From assembly GCA_949316235.1 (NCBI GenBank), contig OX438744.1:25035578-25099577 (forward strand): DNA of 64,000 nucleotides, read 5' to 3'. Every line of letters starts with the position of its first letter. The stretch's first letter is position 1. The notes beneath the pieces are model-generated. The model was not told where the DNA came from, ran no database searches, and saw only the letters and a list, made by a program, of their open reading frames with translations. The position numbers and the translations under genes were made by a program. Shown one piece after another: positions 56,130 through 64,000 of the stretch. Origin of the DNA: Oegoconia quadripuncta (lineage: Eukaryota > Arthropoda > Insecta > Lepidoptera > Autostichidae).

Positions 56130-56475
56130 TCAAATCAAATGAAACCGTTTTTATTTCGGACAAATAAATCCATAAGTGTTGTAACATTAATTGAAAGTTG
56201 TGTTAGTAGGACTATAACTAGAAGTTAATTTAACAAGTAATTAATTGATAATAAATTAGGTCAAACTGTGATGAAAAGGTAGCAGATTGGCTGATTTTCA
56301 GTAGATTAGTTGCTGCCACCAATTAATTACTATTACTCTATGAATAAACATTAACTAAAAGTAAACAAAAAGAAAAAAACTATATCTAAAATCAACTCAA
56401 AAACAACTGCAAGTGATAAACCATAAAATGCTAGACACGAGAAGGTATCATATAGGTAGGTATTTGGTAAATTGG
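56130..56475 (+). repeat. 265-bp duplicated segment, copy 2, with adjacent LINE-like tail
   Basis: The left part AATCAAATGAAACCGTTTTT and TTTCGGACAAATAAATCC looks like a minus-strand LINE terminus; the rest matches 50740-51005. Confidence 0.75.
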
Positions 56476-56603
56476 TTTTTATTAATAATATATGCTTGTT
56501 ATGTAGCAGGAAAGTATTGTAATGTAATCTTTCTTTATTCCTTTCTAATGTAGCTATGAATGAATAGAAGGAGGCAAGCGTGTGAAAGGGACAAAAAAGA
56601 TAT

Positions 56604-56826
56604 TTTTTTTATGCACAACGGGTTAGCACTTGACCTCATTCACACCTGGTGTTAAGTGAAGATGAGGTCGAAGGTGGAAGCGTACAGACCCGGAAACCCA
56701 AATATTTGGGGAACTGGCTATCTTATCTGACAACCGGAACACAACAATGCTATTAACATTGTTGTTTGGCGACAGATAAGATGGTGGTAGCTAGTCAGGC
56801 GGACATTTAAAATGCCCTACCACCAA
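56604..56826 (-). mobile_element. SINE family C, lacking the tRNA head
   Basis: From a T run and ATGCACAACGGGTTAGCACT to AAAATGCCCTACCACCAAC. The truncation point is almost the same as in the 48011 copy. Confidence 0.8.
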
Positions 56827-57375
56827 CAAAAATTATTATAAATAAATATTTATAATACGTATATTACCACTTCTTATGTCAATGGATGGCTGAAATGACG
56901 TGCTTCCAAAAATTTGCCACATCCAACTGCTATTCACACGTCTGTGTGTACCTTGCAGTCACGACACAAACTTCGCGCCATTTTTGTCGTATAAAAAACA
57001 AGATTAATATCAGCCAAAATCTGTGTTGTATTGTGCTCCCACTGTATGTTCCGCGTTGCGTGGATACTAGGCTATTAACGTCTCCATTTGTAACGTAACT
57101 AGTATATTGTAGTGTTTAATTAGTCCGTGGGTATTATAAGATTGTTTGGTATTCAGCGATTCGTGGTTACATCACCATGACATTGTTACGAGTACTTAAA
57201 TGTAGAGTCGCGGAAATAAAATTATTTCACACTTTGAAGATGCTATGACATGTAATAAAATTTTTGAGGAACTTTAGATCTGGAGACAAAGTAACATTTT
57301 CGGTGATATCCAATTAAAGCATATAATAAATTAATAAACCGTCAAATTACATAATATAATTTAGAGTAAATGCTA

Positions 57376-57978
57376 TATATGGGCATTATCAATTTCCTTA
57401 GACAGCTGGTGTATATGGGCATTGGCAATTTCCTTAGGCAGCTGATGTACATGGGCATTGTCAATTTCCTTAGACAGCTGATGTACATGGGCATTGTCAA
57501 TTTCCTTAGACAGCTGATGTAAATAGGTATTGTCAATTTCCTTAGGCAGCTGATGTACATGGGCATTGTCAATTTCCTTAGACAGCTGATGTACATGGGC
57601 ATTGCCAATTTCCTTAGACAACTGATGTACACGGGCATTGTCAATTTCCATAGACAGCTGATGTACATGGGCATTGTCAATTTCCTTAAACAGCTGATGT
57701 ACATGGGCATTGTCAATTTCCTTAGACAGCTGATGTACATGGGCATTGTCAATTTCCGTAGACAGCTGATGTAAATAGGTATTGTCAATTTTCTTAGACA
57801 GTTGATGTACATTGGGCACTGTCAATTTCCTTGGACAGCTGATGTACATGGGCATTGCCAATTTCCTTAGACAGCTGATGTAAATGGGCATTGTCAATTT
57901 CCTTAGACAGCTGATGGACATGGGCATTGACAATTTCCTTAGACATCTGATGTACATGGGCATTGTCAATTTTCTTAT
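57376..57978. repeat. 36-bp minisatellite, about 16.7 units
   Basis: Unit CAGCTGATGTACATGGGCAT plus TGTCAATTTCCTTAGA. Since 36 is divisible by three, several frames stay open (12-residue repeats such as MYISCLRKLTMP on minus). One unit near 57810 has an extra base that shifts the frames. No start context, splice site or neighbouring gene supports translation. Confidence 0.92.
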
Positions 57979-58044
57979 ACTGTCAATGGGTTATAGTGGC
58001 TGCACTTACAGCACTTGGATATTTTCAATTTCTTTACAGCTAAT

Positions 58045-58375
58045 AGCTGCTGTAAAAGGTTAGAATATTATAGTCTTTAAATATACCTATAACTGACGTT
58101 ACAGGGGGTAACGAAAATAGCTTCGGGCGGCAGTACCTTCGCACTTTTTATTTTGCAGTTTTCTGTGTCAATTATAAACCAATCGTCATTATATTACATT
58201 TGTTGTGTATAGTTGGACATCACAAGTTAGTGCAAACACGCAAGGAACGTTTACGTTAAGTTATGCAAATAAAGGATTCTTAGCAGAAGAAAAAGTCCGA
58301 AGTTACAAGGCTATTTTCGTTAGAGAGTAGACCTCCAATTGGTAAATCGCACGTACGATCTTGAGTAAAGGCCAG
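58045..58375 (-). mobile_element. Jockey-like LINE fragment split by a MITE
   Basis: Left part AAAGGTTAGAATATTATAGT and right part AATTGGTAAATCGCACGTAC correspond to a contiguous stretch at 28413-28495 of the LINE. The MITE 58104-58336 lies between. Confidence 0.65.
58104..58336. mobile_element. Small MITE (GGGGGT ends), copy 2
   Basis: GGGGGTAACGAAAATAGC at left and TTTTCGTTAGAGAGTAGACCTCC-type right end. The interior shares AATTATAAACCAATCGTCAT with copy 1 at 9248. The left terminus has lost about 10 bases. Confidence 0.7.
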
Positions 58376-58737
58376 TGATGGACAGCAGGGTCATTGATGG
58401 GGAAGGAATAAAAAATCTGGCGATTATTATTATTCGCGCGCAAGTTCTCACATGGAAAGTGAGGCTACGCCCCATAGCATAGTGGATTTTTACATCCAGT
58501 AGCAGACTTCTATAGTCTATTGCTGTTTAGGTGATACTAAAACCATATGAGCAACCTTCCCACTGTGATTAAAGGTTAATTATTAAACAGTCACAGTGGT
58601 TTTTGTTGTAAATTAGTCTAGCACAAAAGGTAACAAGTCGACTTAAATGATTAGTGTCTCAATGACTAGTAAGGAGGTTCCAACTGTGGCCCGCTTTATT
58701 AGTAAATTTTGCAGCTGACTTAATTTTGAATTAATGA

Positions 58738-58905
58738 CTGGATACGCGTTTGAGCACAATCTCACGTGATGGAAAATGACGATTATGGTAGAAGATGAAG
58801 CACGCGATTTCAGTAGATGCTATCAGGGTGAATAGGTAGGTCTTGAAGATCGTAAGATTGTAGGATTCGGGAAAGAGTTCCATGCTTAGCTGTTCGCATT
58901 ATGAA
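58738..58905 (-). mobile_element. LINE ORF2 C-terminal fragment
   Basis: Reverse and diverged copy of the 6096 family: ACTGGATACGCGTTTGAGCA, GATTGTAGGATTCGGGAAAG on plus. The poly(A) is lost. Confidence 0.7.
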
Positions 58906-59029
58906 TGAAGAATCGAATCGCTTATAGTGCGAATGTTCGGTTTGTTAACTACATATTATTGGTGGAAACACTCTTCCCGCCTAGTAGTTCGAAAATGGAA
59001 AAGCGACGGTGGAATAAAATGAAAAATGT

Positions 59030-59520
59030 TTTATTTCGTAAGTTATCATATTCGTAAGTTAACATTTGAAATCGTCATGACATACAGTTAACGCTCATTC
59101 ACTAGGCAGTCTCCCCAGAGAAAAACGAGCAAGAAACTCAGGGGTTGCTCTTTTTAAATAAGTCAATACAAATACAATTTGAAATAATTGTTAAATTTAT
59201 GATTCGACAAAGAAAAATAAGAATAGAATATACTTTTCATACATATTAAATATTTTTTTTTAAAGAGCAACCTCTCGGGTTTCTTGCTTGTTCTTCTCAG
59301 GGGAAAATTGGCTTTTGAACAAGCAGTAGCTTAAAAAATGTAAAATCTGACTATTTACTATATTACTATATTATTATATTTATTTATTTACTGTGTACCT
59401 ACAAAATAAAGCATTTTTTTATTTTGATACTGGATATTGCCGAGCGGTTCATGTCCACGCATTCTTACCATCCAGATAGTCAGAAAGTTTCTAATAGCCT
59501 TATAGATTATGTAATTTCAA
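59030..59520 (-). mobile_element. Jockey-like LINE 3' end with a second LINE end nested inside
   Basis: The minus-strand UTR (59030-59240, AAACTCAGGGGTTGCTC on plus) and the ORF2 end (KLSDYLDGKNAWT at 59505-59465) are separated by a plus-strand copy of the 27865-type UTR (59250-59434), from AAAGAGCAACCTCTCGGGTT to AAATAAAGCATTTTTTTAT. Confidence 0.65.
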
Positions 59521-59774
59521 CACACGTTCACCAAAAGGCATCCTGACTGACAGACTAATTTACATACCCACATCGACTTGGTTTTATTGGCATTTATAAT
59601 TATAAACGTGTTTCATTGCTCGTTGACGAAATTCAAAGAAGTCTTAAATTATTTGTGTGAAATTTAATGGGCATTACACTATTATATTATTTTTTGTTAT
59701 CATAATTTTATTGACATTGTATTATTATATGAACTTTCCTTGACTGGGTTAGATAATTGCGACTTTTTCATATA

Positions 59775-62520
59775 CAGGGTGTCCAGTAAATAGCACGACA
59801 AACGAAAAGGGAAGATAGATGAAAGGTTGACCTACCAGACAAAAAAAAATGACCTTAGTAAAAGTGTCACCGTTTTCAAGATATTAATTTTTTATGTTTT
59901 TTTCTTAAAACTGCCGCTTTTTATCTGTTTGTTGTTGTTATGTGTAGAAATAACCAGATATTTTTCTTATTTTTTCTGTCAAATATTTTCAGATAGTTGC
60001 TGTACCATATTTAAATATCATTTTGTTAAATACATGTAGGTAACCCTGAGAAAATAATTTTTTATTCCTAATTTTTTTTTTTTGAATATTGTTTAATGAA
60101 GTTTGACCTTCAGCGGTGAGAAAAAAATGTATTGAACTGCTGCTGCACATTCCCTTAAAAAATTACCTGTTTAGTAGGGATTTCAGAAAGGTAAAATAAA
60201 ATACACCTTTATTTTTAAATAAAAAGATACAGCATTTTTTCTGCCAAAGTGGCAAATTTCGGTCAAAAGGTAATTGATGATTAATTTTTCTTTTTTTGCT
60301 TAGCAGCGTTACTTATTATTGAACTAGTTAAAATTTAAGCCAGTTTATTTAAAAATAAGCAAAAGTTAAATAAAATACACACTTTGGATTAAAAATGAAC
60401 ACATTTATTACCAAACAAAATTTACATTTAATATTTTTGTATTCTCTACGATCATAAGTAATCAATCAAACACAGTTAATAGGTGTTCGAATTGCCGACC
60501 TTCCACTCTAATACAAGCTCGGCACCTCTTAAGGAATGATCTTTTTAATCCTCTCAAACTTAATTGGGAAATGTCTTGAGCAGCCGAGGAGATTTGTTGT
60601 CGTAAGTGTTCTTCGTTTTGGATAGCTTTATTGTGGACTTTGTCCTTCAAGCAACCCCAGTAAAAGAAATCTAGGGGATTTAGATCCGGCGATCGAGCGG
60701 GCCACGCGATTGTACCCGATCGTCCGATCCATCGGCGGGGGTATCGCTCATTCAAATGAGCCCTTACTTGTATGCCGTAGTGAGCAGGGCAGCCGTCATG
60801 TTGGAGCCACAATGTACGCCGCTGCTCTAGCGAGACATCTTCTAATAAAATTGGTAATTGATTCTCCAAGAACTCTAAATAATTATTAGAGTTGAGAATT
60901 GGCGGCAGTTCAACGGGTCCCAGTATTTGGCCATTAAAAATTCCCGTCCACAAATTTATTTTATACTGGTACTGAGACCGATCTTCTCGCATTTCGTGTA
61001 GATTAGTTATCTGCCAACTGTGGAGGTTGTGAAGATTGAAGTAGCCATCCCGTTTGCATGCTGACTCATCGCTCCAAATTATTCTGTTAAAAAAAATTTG
61101 GATCAGATTGATGCCTTTCTAACATTTCTCGGCAAAATCTAACTCTGGCCGGGTAATCCCTTGGTTGCAAACTTTGGACTCGCTGAATATGGTAAGGATG
61201 TAAATTATGACGTTGTAAGATTTTGTGAGCGGTGGATTTTGGTATCCCAGTACGCCTTTCAATCATTCGCACCGAAGTTGATGGATCTTCTTCGACTTCG
61301 TCCAAGACAATGTCATCATCTACTGTTGCAGGCCGTCCTGCGCCGCTACGTTGTCCAGGTATGCGTCCTTCGGAAATTGCTCTATGAGTTCGGTTAAACA
61401 CTTCATGGCCCGGATGATGGCGGTTGGGGTACCGCTCAGCATAAAGCCTTGCGGCAGCTCTGGCGTTGCAGCGGCTTTCACCATAAATCAGGTGCATATC
61501 CGCATATTCATGCGACGTGTACGTGTGAGGTTGATGCGCCATTGCCGAAGTTCACGCAAATCAACACAGTTCAACTTCACAAAATCCAATCGAAACAAAT
61601 AAAACAAAGTCCAAGAGAGCTCCAAATCGTTAGTGATATCACAATTATCAATACCCAAATCGTTAAGCAAATCAGAATCCAAGTTGAAATGCAAATAGTA
61701 CGACAACAAAACAACAGTGATATCAAAGAGAGATGTGCACAAGAGAGCGTCAAGGACAGTACTGATTGTGTAAGAAAGGGGGCGGGGCAAAGGCCAAGGA
61801 TGCATACTTTAATTATCGTAAGAGCAAGACAGCAAACATCTTTACACACAGAAAAATAAGAGATGCTATTAGTCATTGTGTACCATTTTTCGAATTCCGA
61901 TTTCCAAGGTCATGAAAAGGTTTGTCACTATTAGATGCGCAGATAACAATTTCAAGGTTTTTTAACAATTAAGCACTTCAGTGGTCAGTAAAAAGATGTA
62001 ATTTTACTTTAAATTTGAATATTGGATTTAAGTGTGAACCAGACCCCTCGACGGAAAAAATGCTGTATCTTTTTATTTAAAAATAAAGGTGTATTTTATT
62101 TTACCTTTCTGAAATCCCTACTAAACAGGTAATTTTTTAAGGGAATGTGCAGCAGCAGTCCAATACATTTTTTTCTCACCGCTGAAGGTCAAACTTCATT
62201 AAACAATATTCAAAAAAAAAAAATTAGGAATAAAAAATTATTTTCTCAGGGTTACCTACATGTATTTAACAAAATGATATTTAAATATGGTACAGCAACT
62301 ATCTGAAAATATTTGACAGAAAAAATAAGAAAAATATCTGGTTATTTCTACACATAACAACAACAAACAGAGAAAAAGTGGCAGTTTTAAGAAAAAAAAA
62401 TAAAAAATTTATATCTTGAAAACGGTGACACTTTTACTAAGGTTATTTTTTTTTGTCTGGTAGGTCAACCTTTCATCTATCTTCCCTTCTCGTTTGTCGT
62501 GCTATTTACTGGACACCCTG
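59775..62520 (-). mobile_element. Complete DD41D Tc1/mariner-group element with ~470-bp TIRs
   Basis: A 2,746-bp element flanked by TA (59773-59774 and 62521-62522). Ends start CAGGGTGTCCAGTAAATAGC and the inverted repeats run about 470 bp, from 59775 to about 60244 and from about 62052 to 62520, with only scattered differences. The transposase gene between them on the minus strand has a single apparent frameshift. It is related to the elements at 30724 and 18540 through its transposase and CAGGG-type ends, but the terminal repeat sequences differ, so these are three families. Confidence 0.9.
60462..61542 (-). pseudogene. DD41D transposase with one frameshift
   Basis: Starts MAHQPHTYTSHEYADMHLIY, a position shared with the DD40D transposase in this window (ADMHFVYG). 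A helix-turn-helix region includes MIERRTGIPKSTAHKILQRH. The frame then reads LERHQSDPNFF and stops at a run of eight A on the plus strand (61086-61093). One base fewer would continue into IIWSDESACKRDGYFN, the first catalytic Asp. The second part (from 60992) has the other two Asp residues in LQHDGCPAHYG and SPDLNPLDFFYWG, with 41 residues between them, and ends ACIRVEGRQFEHLLTVFD. Apart from the homopolymer slip the gene looks intact; a sequencing or assembly error is possible. Confidence 0.88.
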
Positions 62521-62774
62521 TATAATAATATTGACAAATGAATGATCATTCTCTTTCTAAATAATATTATATAATTTTTGTAGTAGGATTTACTTATTGT
62601 ACTAATAATAATAAATGTTTAATTTAATGAATTATATTAATTATGATAGATAATATTGTTAGGTCACAATCTGAATTTTTATATAATATTGCATTATTCA
62701 CTTGGGCATAGGACCTGTAAATATAATGTATTGATATTTTACTTAAATTGAATAAATTGAATTGAAATAATACT

Positions 62775-62880
62775 CCGCCTGGCTAGCTGTCAACATCTTA
62801 TCTAAGTCTGCCGCCAAGTAACAATGTTAAAAGCATTGTTGTGTTCCGGCTATTTGAGATAAGACAACCAGAGCCGGTTC
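62775..62880 (+). mobile_element. SINE family C internal fragment
   Basis: CTCCGCCTGGCTAGCTGTCA through GTTGTGTTCCGGCTATTTG; matches the middle of the family. Confidence 0.7.
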
Positions 62881-64000
62881 TCGAGCATTTCGTAGGTACT
62901 TTCTGTGGAAGTTATCGAATTTGAAAAGATGCTTACCCATGCCTACGTTATCTACAAAACAGTGTGTATTTCTCGAAACTCGAAACAACATACTTATTGT
63001 CCAAATGGGTGCTCAGAAATATCCCAAACATTAACGTTGGGGTTTTCAAAAAATTACAAGTTAAATGTTTGAAAGAACATCCACGTCTCAACCTTCGAAA
63101 TATACATAATACACACGAAACAGGGGGTGAGCCAATCGCCGTTAAAACGTGCAAATCTGTATATGTTTTATTAGAGAGAAGTCCCTTAGTCGCCTTTTAC
63201 GGCACCCACTGGAAGAGACGGGTTGGTTCTATTCTTTTTACATGCAGACCACGCAGCACTACTCGTACCATAGCTAAAAAATCTTATTTACAATTACGTT
63301 CCGAAGTTGACCAGCACTGGCTACAGAGTGATGGATAAGTTATCTCTGAGTTTGGCAATCTACGTGAGGGGCACATTAATGTTTTGTAGTTATTACCTAC
63401 CTACTACCTGTGTGTTCATGATACCGATCGACATCGAGCGTGGCATTGAAATTGTACATACCTACTAAGGTACTAAATGGCATATTTACATACATGAAAT
63501 CAAAATTTGTTTTATATCACTCACAAAAACAAATTATCGACAGTATTAGCACTAATTATTCGTCTATCCCACCAAAATCAATCAACAATCAAAAATATCA
63601 CTTATTGAACAGTCAACATGTTATTTTTTTTAAACTACATCGCTTCACTAGGTGTTATGGTTTGGGAGAAGCGACTAGAAATTCCGTACTACTGTACTAG
63701 TACGTACTAGTAAACATCTGTACTGTTGATTATTTGTTGGTTGGTTATATATTGGCTCCATTTGATGGATTCCATTTCGACGATTTGTCCAAATTCGTTC
63801 AATCCGTTTAGCCAACAAATAAATATCCATGTTGTAAAACCTCTTTTTATAATCTAACCAAATGTTTTACTGGCTGATATTCATTTGAATTTAGCTATGT
63901 TCGTAGTTTAAAAGTTGTTTATTTTTAAATTATGTTCTACTGCTAGAGCTAGCAATGTACGTAGAGAAGAATTACGAATGACTGGAGAAAAAGTTTCACC
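62881..64000. other. Right end, mostly unannotated
   Basis: Contains a fragment of a common lepidopteran repeat (AGTCGCCTTTTACGGCACCC at 63188) and the 63588-63690 repeat. No gene seen. Confidence 0.45.
63588..63690 (+). repeat. Copy of the 51733/52020 repeat lacking the SINE
   Basis: AAAAATATCACTTATTGAAC joins directly to CAGTCAACATGTTATTTTTT and TACATCGCTTCACTAGGTGT. At 51733-52100 a SINE separates the same halves. Confidence 0.7.

Noticed and set aside
57342..57969. Open frames of 156 and 198 codons on the minus strand
   Set aside because: They are the 36-bp minisatellite read in two frames; the unit length alone keeps them open.
60462..61859. Several plus-strand open frames opposite the DD41D transposase
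   Set aside because: Antisense shadows of the transposase gene and its upstream region.

Overview
The window is eukaryotic and almost certainly from a moth or butterfly (Lepidoptera). It is AT-rich and intron-like, nearly free of long reading frames, and packed with transposable elements. The repeat types fit Lepidoptera: tRNA-headed SINEs with (ATTT)n tails, jockey-like LINE ends, the ubiquitous 'TTCATCCAAATCCGT ... TTTATAATATTAGTAGGAT' repeat, a cecropia-type mariner, and several TIR/MITE families. No rRNA operon, functional tRNA, CRISPR array or prokaryotic gene organisation is present.

Host gene. One protein-coding gene runs on the minus strand through the left part. Four coding exons can be joined by GT-AG sites with perfectly matching phases: 11161-11016, 8115-8049, 5997-5814 and 4995-4824. 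Together they encode about 190 residues: a charged coiled coil, then a conserved stretch, a polyglycine tract, and a Ser/Pro/Arg-rich region. The gene continues outside these exons in both directions; I do not recognise it by name. An ATG-free exon with a TATA-like box and a strong donor lies on the same strand at 53870-53650. It may be its first, untranslated exon, across a 42-kb intron, or belong to another gene.

Left third (1-20 kb). A 2.5-kb foldback element (1346-3887) is followed by the four exons, whose introns hold SINEs, LINE ends, a MITE and a broken but complete-ended mariner (9605-10900). Then come a PIF-like MITE (11932-12531), a 33-bp perfect hairpin (14201-14273), a MULE with 8-bp target duplications carrying further insertions (14973-16811), and a gutted DD41D-type element (18540-19601).

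Middle (20-45 kb). This part holds LINE ends, including two head-to-head at 29 kb and a BS-like one at 37-38 kb; an apparently intact DD40D Tc1/mariner-group transposase in a complete element (30724-33155); a 5S-rRNA-like fragment (34.5 kb); and most copies of an unusual ~395-bp retroposon without a tRNA head (25.7, 35.0, 36.2, 41.3 and 41.8 kb), three with perfect 10-12-bp target duplications.

Right third (45-64 kb). A mariner-derived MITE sits inside a SINE (45.4 kb) and a LINE inside a Tc1-type MITE (47.2-47.8 kb). There are more SINEs, a GC-rich block at 49.4 kb, a 265-bp duplicated pair (50.7 and 56.2 kb), a 36-bp minisatellite (57.4-58.0 kb), and a complete DD41D element with 470-bp inverted repeats and one apparent frameshift (59775-62520).

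Taken together, the window reads as the long introns and flank of one host gene, diluted by successive and often nested waves of transposition. All family calls come from reading the sequence; no database search was run.
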